Source: Acinetobacter amyesii (GTDB lineage Bacteria > Pseudomonadota > Gammaproteobacteria > Pseudomonadales > Moraxellaceae). From it: 64,000 bases of DNA. A program made the translations under genes and the position numbers. Shown here piece by piece: positions 35,175-44,396 of this stretch. The notes under the pieces were generated by a model. The model made no database searches and had not been told where the DNA came from. It saw nothing but the letters and a program-made list of their open reading frames with translations. How positions within the stretch are numbered: the stretch's first letter is position 1; every line of letters begins with the position of its first letter. The DNA lies in assembly GCF_002018365.1 (NCBI RefSeq), contig NZ_MVKX01000005.1:124001-188000 (forward strand). Direction: 5' to 3'.

Positions 35175-35825
35175 ATGCCATTTTTTGGTTTTATTCCTTC
35201 TGAGGAACTTCTAAGCAGTATCCAAACTGGTCACGCGAAAAAAAATTCGAGTGAACCACTTTATCCTTTACGTGATAAAACAGCTTTGCTGATTAATGAA
35301 GAAATCATTGGTGCAACTATATTAGCTCCTGTTCATCTTTTTCCTGCAAGCGACAAGCGCGACACAGCAGAAAAACTGGCTGGCTATGTCAAATCAACAG
35401 TCGCTGTATTGTTAAAGCAGCTACTGGGTAAATCTCCGAATGATGTGGTGAAACAATCCATTGAATTTTCAGAACGAAGTTTATTTCAGGACACAGTCGG
35501 CGCTCATCGTGTAGGTCTGAGCTTAGATGCAGGATTGGTCACTAACCTTAAGAACAGTTATGCCGAAATTAAATCGGGTGTAGATGTCAATAAAGCTGCT
35601 TTTGGTGAACTGTATAAACAGTTTGCTGAAGCTGCAGTACGTCATTTTATGAATGACTTTAATAAAACACTCGATTTAGGCATGATTAAACGTAAAGCAG
35701 CCGATATCGGTTCTTCTGCCGTGATTAAAGCAATTCATATCGCGATTGATAAGATTTTCCCAAATCTAACCAAAGAAGAGCTAGGTGCCCTTGCAGAAGC
35801 ACATGATGCGATGTTTAACAAATAA
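35175..35825 (+). CDS. Hypothetical protein downstream of queF
   Basis: A 216-residue soluble, mostly helical protein not recognised. No signal peptide or membrane segment is seen. The first half has mixed character (PFFGFIPSEELLSSI; LLINEEIIGATILAP), and the second half is rich in Ala and Lys helices (ELYKQFAEAAVRHFMNDFNKTLDLG). The ATG at 35175 is preferred over a TTG at 35163, since TGAGG lies six bases before it. It is probably the last gene of the yadG-yadH-queF transcript, 16 bp after queF, and ends at a strong terminator. Confidence 0.75.
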   Translation: MPFFGFIPSEELLSSIQTGHAKKNSSEPLYPLRDKTALLINEEIIGATILAPVHLFPASDKRDTAEKLAGYVKSTVAVLLKQLLGKSPNDVVKQSIEFSERSLFQDTVGAHRVGLSLDAGLVTNLKNSYAEIKSGVDVNKAAFGELYKQFAEAAVRHFMNDFNKTLDLGMIKRKAADIGSSAVIKAIHIAIDKIFPNLTKEELGALAEAHDAMFNK

Positions 35826-35841
35826 TTCATGCTACAAATCA

Positions 35842-35868
35842 AAACCTAGCTTCGGCTAGGTTTTTTTT
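35842..35868 (+). terminator. Terminator of the yadGH-queF operon
   Basis: AAACCTAGC-TTCG-GCTAGG with a stable tetraloop, followed by eight T. Confidence 0.95.
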
Positions 35869-36602
35869 ATGGTTATACGTATAAAACCGAATCGAGATTC
35901 GATGACTATATATAGTCATGCAAACACAGTTCTAAGATTTGAACCGATTTTATTAAAAGATAGTGCATTTATATGTTTCTTTCTAAAAATCCACAAAGAA
36001 CCTAATTACAGATCATATTTTAATGTTAGTTGTCATTTTGGCTTAAATTTCAATGCATCCATTTCAATATTCAATCTCTTTCTTTTTTAACATTCAGTCT
36101 ATATTTCTACTATATATAGCAACGTTTTCAACAGCATTGAAACGTTGGCGAACAAAAACTATGTAATGAATAAACCACTGCTTGCATATGGGTGTTTTAG
36201 ACCGGTACCTTTTTAATCCTGTCCCTTTATTTTTAGATATAACATTGCAACTTATGTAGCTTCTAAACAGTATTTCGCAACGCGATAAAGTTTATTCGTT
36301 CTGCGTTTTTATGACGCATGAGTTTTAGAGTCATCTTTATTTCAAATGATTTGTGAATATTTGCAAGTTATGTAAATGAATATGTCACTTTTCAATATGT
36401 TAACTGCGAAAAAATCCTTTGCTTTGTCTTTTTTTGTATATCTATTTATGAAAGCATGCACTGTCAGTGGTATCTTAGTTGCTATTGGTAACCTTTACCT
36501 TTAATGAGCTATGAAACCAGAAGGTCATCACAAATTTCAAGATCTTTGCCCCTCGAAATTTTGTTCATACTCATCGCTAAAGCAACTGGAAATTTTTTAT
36601 TT
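35869..36602. other. 734-bp intergenic region with several palindromes
   Basis: No convincing gene. It contains CGAATC-GA-GATTCG (35888-35901), a perfect 18-bp palindrome ATGACTATATATAGTCAT (35902-35919) and a long hairpin with arms CAACGTTTTCAA/TTGAAACGTTG (36120-36147, one T bulge). The first two abut each other directly after the operon terminator. They could mark operators, a small RNA or a degraded element. The 3' part should hold the mltB promoter. Confidence 0.5.
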
Positions 36603-37604
36603 ATGCTAAATCGAAATTTTTATAAAAAACTATCACATATTGCCATTATGGCCGGTTCACTTTCACTGACCAGTTTTTGTCAGGCTAACGACTTCCAATC
36701 TCATCCGGCATATGCAAGCTTTAAACAAAATGCAATGCAAACCTATGGTCTGAGTGAAAATCAAATTGATTGGGCAATGCAAGGTAGTAAAAACCTCCCC
36801 AATATTATTAGCATTATGAATAGACCTGGCGAATCAAAGCCTTGGTACCAATACAAAACCAATTTTTTAGCTGAAAGTACAATTCAACGCGGCGTTCGCT
36901 TCAAAAATCAATATGCTGACACTTTAAATCGTGCAGAACAACAATTTGGTGTGCCTCAATCCGTGATTTTAGGCATTTTGGGTGTTGAAACTGGCTATGG
37001 CAGCAATAAAGGTAATTTTATCACTCGTGATGCTTTGGCGACCCTTGGTTTTGGCTATGAACGCCGTGCACAATATTTCCAAGATGAACTCGCTGCACTG
37101 ATTGCTTGGTCATATAAAGATGGTGTTCCAACCAACTCTGTCGTCGGTTCATATGCAGGTGCTGTGGGTTATCCTCAATTTATGCCAAGTAACATTCCAA
37201 AATTTGGTGTGGACTACGATGGTAATGGTCATGTTGACCTGCGTAATTCGGCTGTCGATGCCATTGGTTCAATTGCAAATTATCTAGCAAATTATGGTTG
37301 GCAGCGTAATCAACCGATTGCTTTTGCTGCTCGCTATAGTGGAAACAACCCAGATGCTATTATTGCAAAGGATTTAAACCAGCCAACGCCATATGGTGTA
37401 CTCAAGGCTCAAGGTGTAACCCCTATGAATCCATTGGTAAAAATCGATGATCTCGATTTGGTCAATGTCATCCAATTGCAAGATAGTTATGGACCAATTT
37501 ATTACATCACTTATCCAAATTTTCAGGTCATTACAACCTATAACAAAAGCCGTATGTATGCGACTGCGCTATGGCTTTTAGGCACTGAAGTTACCAGTCG
37601 ATAA
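36603..37604 (+). CDS. mltB: Lytic murein transglycosylase B
   Basis: A 333-residue MltB/SLT-B family enzyme that cleaves glycan strands of peptidoglycan to 1,6-anhydro products. A signal peptide runs to about residue 27 (SFCQA). The catalytic Glu is in ILGVETGYGSNKG, and AGAVGYPQFMPSNIPKFGVDYDGNGHVDL and DAIGSIANYLANYGW are family signatures. No proper lipobox is present (Phe precedes the Cys), so it is likely soluble in the periplasm. The ATG at 36603 is chosen because the signal peptide starts there; an upstream in-frame ATG (36504) adds a non-homologous extension. Confidence 0.93.
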   Translation: MLNRNFYKKLSHIAIMAGSLSLTSFCQANDFQSHPAYASFKQNAMQTYGLSENQIDWAMQGSKNLPNIISIMNRPGESKPWYQYKTNFLAESTIQRGVRFKNQYADTLNRAEQQFGVPQSVILGILGVETGYGSNKGNFITRDALATLGFGYERRAQYFQDELAALIAWSYKDGVPTNSVVGSYAGAVGYPQFMPSNIPKFGVDYDGNGHVDLRNSAVDAIGSIANYLANYGWQRNQPIAFAARYSGNNPDAIIAKDLNQPTPYGVLKAQGVTPMNPLVKIDDLDLVNVIQLQDSYGPIYYITYPNFQVITTYNKSRMYATALWLLGTEVTSR

Positions 37605-37616
37605 GACTGGTTTTTT
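37593..37616 (+). terminator. Terminator overlapping the mltB stop codon
   Basis: ACCAGTC-GATAA-GACTGGT followed by T residues. The stop codon lies in the loop. Confidence 0.8.
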
Positions 37617-37890
37617 CCTTTAGAGCAAAAAAGTCAACAAATATTTTCATTAAAATGAGCATTTATTCGACATTTTACACACCTTGTTACATTATTGATT
37701 ATTTTTTAACCAACTATTGTTAATTTTTTAGACATTTTCAAAGTATTTTAATTAAACACTAGACAGCCTATCGATGGCATGAATATTATCCATCTCGTTA
37801 AATGTAGTTGCAAAAGTGAAATATCAGACGTGTTTACATGGATATCAGCGACTTAGTTGAACCAGTAAATATGCCATTGGGAGATAAACA

Positions 37891-38505
37891 ATGCAGTCAT
37901 CAATTATTAAATATGCCTTAGCGGTTGCCACGGCAGTTGCGCTAAGTCAGTCACAAGCTGAGATGGTTCAGTCGTCATCATTCAATCATGATAATGACAA
38001 CTCGCGTCTTGCAGCTCGTGTTTTGAATAAAGAAGCTCAAAGCTTCAATTCAAACTTTACGAATTTAAGTAGCCTTTCAATCACTGAGCGTTCTGGCGAT
38101 AAAATTCGTCGTCAAACCATCGCTGCTAAAATCGAAATCCCTGAAGATGAGCCTTCAGTGATTGAAAAGTTAAACACTGTCGCTTCGAATACTGTTCGTA
38201 AGTTCACTCAAACTGGTACTGCTTCTTGGTACGGTCGTCAATTCCACGGTCGTAAAACAGCAAGTGGTGAAACGTTTGACATGAACGCACTTACAGCAGC
38301 ACATCGTAGCCTGCCACTGAATTGCTTTATTCGTGTTACGAATCGCAATAATGGTAAAAGCGTCGTGGTCAAAGTAAATGACCGTGGTCCATTCCATGGT
38401 AACCGTGTTCTCGATTTATCTTATGGCGCTGCTAAGCAATTGGGTATTACCAGTGCGGGTACTGCAAACGTGAGCATTGAACGCGTAGACGGTCCAAATT
38501 CTTAA
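37891..38505 (+). CDS. rlpA: RlpA-like septal ring lytic transglycosylase
   Basis: A 204-residue exported protein with a DPBB (double-psi beta-barrel) domain at about 108-202. The family core reads GTASWYGRQFHGRKTASGETFDMNALTAAHRSLP and then VKVNDRGPFHGNRVLDLSYGAAKQLG. RlpA cleaves naked glycan strands at septa. The SPOR domain found in many homologues is absent, and no lipobox is seen in the signal peptide region (SQSQAEMVQ). GGGAG lies before the ATG, and a terminator follows. Confidence 0.88.
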   Translation: MQSSIIKYALAVATAVALSQSQAEMVQSSSFNHDNDNSRLAARVLNKEAQSFNSNFTNLSSLSITERSGDKIRRQTIAAKIEIPEDEPSVIEKLNTVASNTVRKFTQTGTASWYGRQFHGRKTASGETFDMNALTAAHRSLPLNCFIRVTNRNNGKSVVVKVNDRGPFHGNRVLDLSYGAAKQLGITSAGTANVSIERVDGPNS

Positions 38506-38534
38506 TTCTCCAATGAAGTGACTGCATTTAACAG

Positions 38535-38556
38535 ACCACGCCTAGCGTGGTTTTTT
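38535..38556 (+). terminator. Terminator of rlpA
   Basis: ACCACG-CCTAG-CGTGGT followed by T residues. Confidence 0.85.
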
Positions 38557-38599
38557 ATTTGTAGCCTCTTAGCCTTTCAAATCTTCAGTAAGCCTAATT

Positions 38600-38628
38600 T
38601 TGACCCTTCCCCCATTCTTGTTTATATT
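38600..38628 (+). promoter_or_regulatory. Promoter of the DUF962 gene
   Basis: TTGACC (38600-38605) and TATATT (38623-38628) with a 17-base spacer, 29 bp before the ATG. Confidence 0.7.
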
Positions 38629-38657
38629 GGAGTCCTTCCCCATGATTAAGGACTATC

Positions 38658-39113
38658 ATGAAAACAATCAACGAATGGTTTGATGAATACAGCGAAAGTC
38701 ATCAAAATAAAACCAATAAAATTATTCACTGGATTTGCGTACCCACGATTTATTTTTCAATCGTTGGCATATTGGCACATTTTAGCGCGCTACTTACTGC
38801 TGTCTTACTTGCCTTAGCATTTATCTTTTACGCACGTTTAGACATTGTGCTTGCTGTTGCAATGGCCGCGTTAACGTTAATCATGGCATGGCTAATTTGG
38901 GTGTTACCAGTTGGATATGGCTTTTATATCGCGCTCTTTGTATTCGCATGGATTGGTCAATTTTATGGCCATAAAATTGAAGGTAAAAAGCCCTCTTTTT
39001 TCAAAGACCTCCAATTCCTCCTCATTGGCCCTATTTGGTGTTTAGATACATTTGCAGGCAAAGTACTTGGTAATTGGGAAACACGCCATAAATCGCAAAT
39101 AAAGAGCATTTAG
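38658..39113 (+). CDS. DUF962 / Mpo1-like membrane protein
   Basis: A 151-residue protein of the DUF962 family related to yeast Mpo1, an Fe2+-dependent dioxygenase acting on 2-hydroxy fatty acids. The start MKTINEWFDEYSESHQNKTNKIIHWICVP carries the conserved His residues, and WIGQFYGHKIEGKKPSFFKDLQFLLIGPIW has the second His motif. Four membrane segments are predicted. The bacterial role is not established. It is monocistronic, behind a good promoter. Confidence 0.85.
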   Translation: MKTINEWFDEYSESHQNKTNKIIHWICVPTIYFSIVGILAHFSALLTAVLLALAFIFYARLDIVLAVAMAALTLIMAWLIWVLPVGYGFYIALFVFAWIGQFYGHKIEGKKPSFFKDLQFLLIGPIWCLDTFAGKVLGNWETRHKSQIKSI

Positions 39114-39248
39114 AGCACGATTAATTTCATGGATCTCTTTTTCACTTATTCCACATCGGTTTTCTTCATATTCGATGCTTAAAACCCTATTGTTTATAGG
39201 TGTATTTATCTCTCGTATTTCCAATCATTTTTTCTATTTATACGACCA

Positions 39249-39276
39249 AAAAGCCAGTGTTTAAACACTGGCTTTT
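39249..39276. terminator. Perfect 28-bp palindrome, bidirectional terminator
   Basis: AAAAGCCAGTGTTT mirrored by AAACACTGGCTTTT, between the convergent DUF962 and DUF3465 genes. Confidence 0.75.
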
Positions 39277-39366
39277 ACTCAATATGGTTAATCCAATTTT
39301 ATGTTGATAGCTTCATCTAAATCATGATCATTTAAATGACTAAAGTTAAAAATGACTACGTGATTT

Positions 39367-39876
39367 TTATTGATAGGTTTTACCTTGATGCTTTAACCAA
39401 CCATCTTGATGACGTCCATTCGGATCGTGATGTGTCCAGTGCATCACACCCCCCTTATCTGAATATTCATATTCACCGTAAAATTGAACTGTATCGCCTT
39501 TTTGCAAGTCGTCAATTCGTGGAGCAAGATCGATATTATGTGCGACTAAAAGCGTTTGACCATTATTTAAGGTCAAAATGAACTTTTGATGGCGACTACC
39601 TTCATTATCATCTCGTAGTACCGCTTTGACTTGACCTGCGCCCTCAACCTGAACATTACTGAGTTTATTTTTAAATGCATGCGCAATAATATCTTCAGCA
39701 CTCTGCCCTTTTTGATGAGTATCAGCGGGCTGAACTGATTCTATTTGTGGCTGTGAGTTTTGATCAGCAGTCGTCTGAACTTGTGCAGTTTTTTGTTGTT
39801 GTAAATCAATCCCGAAATAAGCTGCTGCAAGCGCAACAATAATTCCGCCGATGGTTAAGTTTATTTTGTTTGCCAT
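39367..39876 (-). CDS. DUF3465 family exported/anchored protein
   Basis: A 169-residue protein with one N-terminal membrane segment ([19 protein letters not shown]), a Gln/Thr-rich linker, and a C-terminal DUF3465 domain (about 60-165). Its features are [43 protein letters not shown] and [35 protein letters not shown], which point to a nucleic-acid- or ligand-binding OB-like barrel; that is inference. The role is unknown. It is monocistronic. Confidence 0.85.
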   Translation of the reverse strand: MANKINLTIGGIIVALAAAYFGIDLQQQKTAQVQTTADQNSQPQIESVQPADTHQKGQSAEDIIAHAFKNKLSNVQVEGAGQVKAVLRDDNEGSRHQKFILTLNNGQTLLVAHNIDLAPRIDDLQKGDTVQFYGEYEYSDKGGVMHWTHHDPNGRHQDGWLKHQGKTYQ

Positions 39877-40002
39877 GAGATAGTTTAAATCTAAATTTTC
39901 AACTCATTATAGTCATTAATATGGATAAAAATAGGATCTGTGAACAAGAATGCACACAATTTAAAGTCAGAATAGTTTTGAAATCAGTAAAGCTACAGCC
40001 AT

Positions 40003-40033
40003 AAAAAAAGCCCTCTAAAACGAGGGCTTTTTT
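40003..40033 (-). terminator. Terminator of the rpsB-tsf operon
   Basis: AAAAAAAGCCCTC/GAGGGCTTTTTT hairpin with T residues on the minus strand, 18 bp after the tsf stop. Confidence 0.95.
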
Positions 40034-40050
40034 CTACAAATAATCAGAGA

Positions 40051-40926
40051 TTATTTTGCAGCAGCTTGAGCAGCAGCAACTTCTTCAGCGAAAGAAAGTT
40101 CAGCTTTTTTCTCAATACCTTCACCAACTTCGAAACGTACGAAGTTAGCAACAGTAGTACCAGTTGCTTTAAGAACTTCTGCAACTTTCTTATCGTTGTC
40201 GATAACGTACATTTGGTTCTCAAGAACAACTTCGTTCAAGTATTTCTGAACTGAACCAGTTACCATTTTTTCAACGATGTTTGCTGGTTTACCAGATTCA
40301 ATTGCTTTCGCTTCAGCAATTTCTTTTTCTTTAGCGATAAGTTCAGCAGAAACGCCAGCTTCGTTTACAGCAACTGGGTTGAATGCAGCGATGTGCATAG
40401 CCAAACCTTTACCAGTTTCAGCATCACCAGCGTATGCAACTACAACACCGATTTTTAAACCGTGTTTGTAAACTGCAAGGTTGTCGCCTTCAACGATTTG
40501 AGCACGACGTACTTGGATGTTTTCACCGATTTTTTGAACAAGCGCGATACGAGCTTCTTCAACAGTAGCACCATCTTCAAGTTTCAATTCAGCAATTTGA
40601 GCAACGTCAGTTACACCAGCAGCAAGCGCAGCAGCAGCAACTTTAGCAGAGAAACCAGCAAAGTTTTCGTCTTTAGCAACGAAGTCAGTTTGACAGTTAA
40701 CTTCTACAAGGATTGCTTTGTTGCCTTCTTGAGCGATAGTGATCGCGCCGTCAGCAGCAATGTTACCCGCTTTTTTAGCAGCTTTAGCTTGACCAGATTT
40801 ACGAAGGTTGTCGATCGCTAATTCGATGTCACCGCCCGCTTCTGTTAATGCTTTTTTACATTCCATCATTGCAAGACCAGTACGATCGCGCAATTCTTTA
40901 ACCATGCTTGCTGTAACTGCAGTCAT
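40051..40926 (-). CDS. tsf: Translation elongation factor Ts
   Basis: EF-Ts exchanges GDP for GTP on EF-Tu. The 291-residue protein has the N-terminal UBA-like module ([38 protein letters not shown]) and the core [10 protein letters not shown] and [12 protein letters not shown] motifs. The length is normal. It follows rpsB by 141 bp on the same strand, with a hairpin in the gap, and ends at a terminator. Confidence 0.98.
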   Translation of the reverse strand: MTAVTASMVKELRDRTGLAMMECKKALTEAGGDIELAIDNLRKSGQAKAAKKAGNIAADGAITIAQEGNKAILVEVNCQTDFVAKDENFAGFSAKVAAAALAAGVTDVAQIAELKLEDGATVEEARIALVQKIGENIQVRRAQIVEGDNLAVYKHGLKIGVVVAYAGDAETGKGLAMHIAAFNPVAVNEAGVSAELIAKEKEIAEAKAIESGKPANIVEKMVTGSVQKYLNEVVLENQMYVIDNDKKVAEVLKATGTTVANFVRFEVGEGIEKKAELSFAEEVAAAQAAAK

Positions 40927-40973
40927 GTTAATCTCCTAAATACGGTAGAAAATGAATTCTTTTTAGAACAGAA

Positions 40974-41000
40974 ACGGCCCAGAGCTGTCTCGTGGGCCGT
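40974..41000 (-). other. Hairpin between rpsB and tsf
   Basis: ACGGCCCA/TGGGCCGT, 8-bp stem with an 11-base loop. On the minus strand it has no clear T run. An attenuator or processing site between rpsB and tsf is plausible. Confidence 0.4.
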
Positions 41001-41067
41001 CTGCATACATGACGCTTACTTTGCCACCATCACGTGTCGCAAAAATGACAAGCTTACGTCAAACGCA

Positions 41068-41814
41068 TTAAGCCTCAGAAGCAGGAGCTTCTTCGCCTTT
41101 AGCTTGTGCATTTGCTTGTGATTGAGCATATTCTTTACCAGCAAGAATCGCATCAGCCATAGCAGAAGCGTAAAGAGTAACTGCACGGATCGCATCGTCG
41201 TTACCAGGGATAACGTAGTCTACGTTGTCTGGGTTAGAGTTTGTATCAACGATACCGATAACAGGAATACCAAGGTTTTTAGCTTCTTTAATTGCAATTG
41301 CTTCGTGATCAACATCGATTACGAATAATGCGTCAGGTAAACCACCCATGTTTTTAACGCCGCCAAGAGCGCGTTCAAGTTTTTCCATCTCACGAGTACG
41401 TTCTAAAGCTTCACGTTTAGTAAGTTTAGCGAAAGTACCGTCAGTAGATTGAGTTTGAAGGTCTTTTAGACGGTTGATTGACTGGCGAAGAGTTTTCCAG
41501 TTAGTCAACATACCACCCAACCAGCGGTGATCAACATATGGTTGACCTGCACGTTGAGCTTGTTCACGGATGATTGCAGAAGCTGCACGTTTTGTACCAA
41601 CGAACAAAACTTTGTTCTTTTTGCTAGCCAAGTTGTTAGCAAAGTTCAAAGCATCATTTAACGCAGGAACAGTGTGCTCAAGGTTGATGATGTGAATTTT
41701 GTTGCGCGCGCCGAAGATGTATTCGCGCATTTTTGGATTCCAAAAACGTGTTTGGTGACCGAAGTGTGCGCCTGCTTGAAGAAGGTCGCGCATGCTTACG
41801 TTGTAATCTGCCAT
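41068..41814 (-). CDS. rpsB: 30S ribosomal protein S2
   Basis: A 248-residue S2 with [40 protein letters not shown] and [20 protein letters not shown] and [14 protein letters not shown]. The start at 41814 is used because the family begins [10 protein letters not shown]; the upstream in-frame ATG at 41865 adds an unrelated tail. It leads the rpsB-tsf operon and is divergent from map. Confidence 0.98.
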   Translation of the reverse strand: MADYNVSMRDLLQAGAHFGHQTRFWNPKMREYIFGARNKIHIINLEHTVPALNDALNFANNLASKKNKVLFVGTKRAASAIIREQAQRAGQPYVDHRWLGGMLTNWKTLRQSINRLKDLQTQSTDGTFAKLTKREALERTREMEKLERALGGVKNMGGLPDALFVIDVDHEAIAIKEAKNLGIPVIGIVDTNSNPDNVDYVIPGNDDAIRAVTLYASAMADAILAGKEYAQSQANAQAKGEEAPASEA

Positions 41815-41960
41815 TTTCTTTACCTTAAAGTTTGGGTTAGGCCTCCATATACCCGCATTCTCCACCTAAAAAGGCACCCAGAGAAATGTGTCGATATATG
41901 TGCGGATTTTATTGCCCCATCGCACAAAGCTCGTGAAAGATATTCACGAAAAAGCATTTG
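41815..41960 (-). promoter_or_regulatory. rpsB leader region, possible S2 autoregulation site
   Basis: The leader can form GTGCGGA-type pairing (TGTGCGG at 41899 with CGCACA at 41931 region) and a TCGTGAA/TTCACGA hairpin (41931-41948) near its 5' end. S2 leaders in gammaproteobacteria bind S2 and repress translation; I see structure but cannot confirm the conserved motif. Confidence 0.3.
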
Positions 41961-42021
41961 ATAAAATGGGCGGCTATTTATACCATAGTCACATACAAAT
42001 TTCCAAAAGTTTTTAGAGATC

Positions 42022-42849
42022 ATGAACAGTACTTACGAAGCTCCACGTCGATTAATTAAAACGCCTGACGAAATTGAAAAAATGCGCGTCGCGGGTCGAC
42101 TGGCGGCAGAAGTTTTGGATATGATCAAACCGCATATTGTTCCAGGTGTGACTACCCTAGAACTTGATACGATTTGTCATGACTATATTGTCAATAAACA
42201 AGAAGCTATTCCTGCTTGTTTAGGTTATGGTGCTGCGCCGGGTCGTCCAGCGTTCCAGCACGTGATCTGTACTTCAGTGAACCATGTGGTGTGTCACGGT
42301 ATTCCATCTGAAAGCAAAAAGTTAAAAAAAGGTGACATCTTAAACATCGATGTCACTGTGATTAAAGATGGTTACCACGGTGATACCAACATGATGTATA
42401 TCGTAGGCGGTGAAACCACTATTTTAGCGAACCGTTTATGTAAAGTTGCTCAAGAAGCCATGTACCGTGGTATGGCGGTAGTAAAACCGGGCGCAACCAT
42501 GGGCGATATCGGTAATGCCATTCAACAATATGTTGAGTCAGAGCGTTTTGGCGTTGTACGTGAATATTGTGGTCATGGTATTGGTACTGTTTTCCACGAC
42601 GAACCACAAGTTTTACACTACGGTCAACCCAATACAGGCATGATCTTAGAAGAAGGCATGACCTTTACCATCGAACCAATGGTGAACGGTGGCGACTGGA
42701 AAACCAAACTTCTTGGCGACAAATGGACTGTCGTTACTAAAGATCATAGCTTGTCTGCACAGTACGAACACACGCTACTTGTAACAAAAAATGGTGTAGA
42801 AGTGCTAACTGCTCGCCCTGAAGAAGATCTATCGCGTTTTGTTCAATAA
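42022..42849 (+). CDS. map: Methionine aminopeptidase, type I
   Basis: A 275-residue metallopeptidase removing the initiator Met. The metal ligands are visible in LNIDVTVIKDGYHGDTNMMYIVGG (two Asp), YCGHGIGTVFHDEPQVLHYG (His), FTIEPMVNGG (Glu) and QYEHTLLVTKNGVEVLT (Glu in the last segment). The N-terminal TPDEIEKMRVAGRLAAEVLDMI is typical. It is divergent from rpsB, as in many gammaproteobacteria, and monocistronic. Confidence 0.97.
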   Translation: MNSTYEAPRRLIKTPDEIEKMRVAGRLAAEVLDMIKPHIVPGVTTLELDTICHDYIVNKQEAIPACLGYGAAPGRPAFQHVICTSVNHVVCHGIPSESKKLKKGDILNIDVTVIKDGYHGDTNMMYIVGGETTILANRLCKVAQEAMYRGMAVVKPGATMGDIGNAIQQYVESERFGVVREYCGHGIGTVFHDEPQVLHYGQPNTGMILEEGMTFTIEPMVNGGDWKTKLLGDKWTVVTKDHSLSAQYEHTLLVTKNGVEVLTARPEEDLSRFVQ

Positions 42850-42883
42850 GCAAAGTATTTGAAGCACAAAATTTTATTAAAAA

Positions 42884-42909
42884 TGGTCACACATGTTGTG
42901 GCCTTTTTT
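42884..42909 (+). terminator. Terminator of map
   Basis: GGTCACA-CATGT-TGTGGCC followed by six T. Confidence 0.75.
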
Positions 42910-43119
42910 ATGCCCTATTTTTGTCCGTGACTTTAAGAATTTGCCATAAAATTTGATTAAAAATTTAAGTAACTCAATGTAAATTTTCTCAATTATAGGG
43001 TTAGGATGGAATATCACACTTTTTTGCACATTGTTGATTTTGCCACTCCCCATTACTGTGCATTTAAGCTAAGATAGTGTGCTTTTTATTTTTTAATCCC
43101 TATAAGAAGGAATACTGCC

Positions 43120-44346
43120 GTGGACGTACGTCTGTCTGATCGTGTAAATAGCATCAAACCGTCCCCTACACTTGCTGTTACTAACAAAGCTGCTGAATTG
43201 AAAGCTGCTGGTAAAAACGTAATTGGTTTAGGCGCAGGTGAACCGGATTTCGATACCCCACAACACATCAAAGATGCTGCAATTGCTGCTATCAACAATG
43301 GCTTCACTAAATATACAGCTGTTGACGGTACTCCAGGTCTTAAAAAAGCAATTATTGCTAAATTAAAACGCGACAATAACCTTGATTACGCTGCAAACCA
43401 AATCTTGGTTTCTTGTGGTGGTAAACAATCTTTCTTTAACTTGGTACTTGCTTTGTTAAACAAAGGTGACGAAGTAATTATCCCTGCTCCTTACTGGGTA
43501 AGCTACCCAGACATGGTGATCATTGCTGAAGGTACTCCTGTAATCGTGAAATGTGGTGAAGACCAACGTTTCAAAATTACGCCTGCTCAATTAGAAGCTG
43601 CAATCACTGACAAAACTCGTTTAGTGGTTCTAAACAGCCCTTCTAACCCAACAGGTATGATCTACACTAAAGAAGAATTACTTGCTTTAGCTGACGTTCT
43701 ACGTAAATACCCAGAAGTTTTAGTTGCTTCTGATGATATGTACGAACCAATCCGTTGGGACGACGAATTCTACAACATCGCAACAGTTGCACCAGACCTT
43801 TACGATCGCGTAATCGTTCTTAACGGTGTATCTAAAGCTTATGCAATGACTGGCTGGCGTATTGGCTACGCAGCGGGCCCTGCTAAACTTATTGGTGCGA
43901 TGAAAAAAATCCAATCTCAATCAACTTCAAACCCAACTTCTATTTCACAAGTTGCTGCTGAAGCTGCATTGAATGGTCCTCAAGACGTTCTTGAGCCAAT
44001 GATTGAAGCCTTCAAACGCCGTCACGACCTAGTTGTGAAAGGTTTGAACGACATCAACGGTATTACTTGCCTTCCTGCTGATGGTGCATTCTATGCATAC
44101 GCAAACATCCGTCCATTGATTCGTGCAAAAGGTTTAAAATCTTGCACAGAATTCTCTGCATGGTTATTGGAAGAAACTGGTGTTGCCGTAGTTCCTGGTG
44201 ATGCGTTCGGTCTAGGTGGTTACATGCGTATTTCTTATGCAACTGCAGACGAAGTTCTTGTAGATGCGCTTGCACGTATCAAGAAAGCTGCTGATTCAAT
44301 CGAAGGCGTAGACGCTGCGATTGCTTCAATTGCTGCTGAAAAATAA
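43120..44346 (+). CDS. Pyridoxal-phosphate aspartate/aromatic aminotransferase
   Basis: A 408-residue class-I aminotransferase of the aspartate aminotransferase type-Ib group. The PLP Lys is in NGVSKAYAMTGWRIGYAAGP, the N-terminal substrate segment is GLGAGEPDFDTPQHIK, and NSPSNPTG and SDDMYEPIRWD are also visible. The start is GTG, with AAGAAGG nine bases upstream. It is the likely main aspartate transaminase, monocistronic. Confidence 0.93.
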   Translation: MDVRLSDRVNSIKPSPTLAVTNKAAELKAAGKNVIGLGAGEPDFDTPQHIKDAAIAAINNGFTKYTAVDGTPGLKKAIIAKLKRDNNLDYAANQILVSCGGKQSFFNLVLALLNKGDEVIIPAPYWVSYPDMVIIAEGTPVIVKCGEDQRFKITPAQLEAAITDKTRLVVLNSPSNPTGMIYTKEELLALADVLRKYPEVLVASDDMYEPIRWDDEFYNIATVAPDLYDRVIVLNGVSKAYAMTGWRIGYAAGPAKLIGAMKKIQSQSTSNPTSISQVAAEAALNGPQDVLEPMIEAFKRRHDLVVKGLNDINGITCLPADGAFYAYANIRPLIRAKGLKSCTEFSAWLLEETGVAVVPGDAFGLGGYMRISYATADEVLVDALARIKKAADSIEGVDAAIASIAAEK

Positions 44347-44366
44347 TTTGATCTAAAGATCAAATC

Positions 44367-44396
44367 AAAAAACCCGCGATATTCGCGGGTTTTTTT
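44367..44396. terminator. Bidirectional terminator between the aminotransferase and MATE genes
   Basis: AAAAAACCCGCG-ATAT-TCGCGGGTTTTTTT. It serves the aminotransferase gene and the opposing MATE gene, whose stop it touches. Confidence 0.95.

Noticed and set aside
35869-36090. A 73-codon plus-strand reading frame after the queF-operon terminator
   Set aside because: It starts inside the terminator T run, has no ribosome binding site, an AT-driven composition and palindromes running through it.
36603-36680. MltB as a lipoprotein
   Set aside because: The cysteine in SFCQA is preceded by Phe, which does not fit a lipobox.
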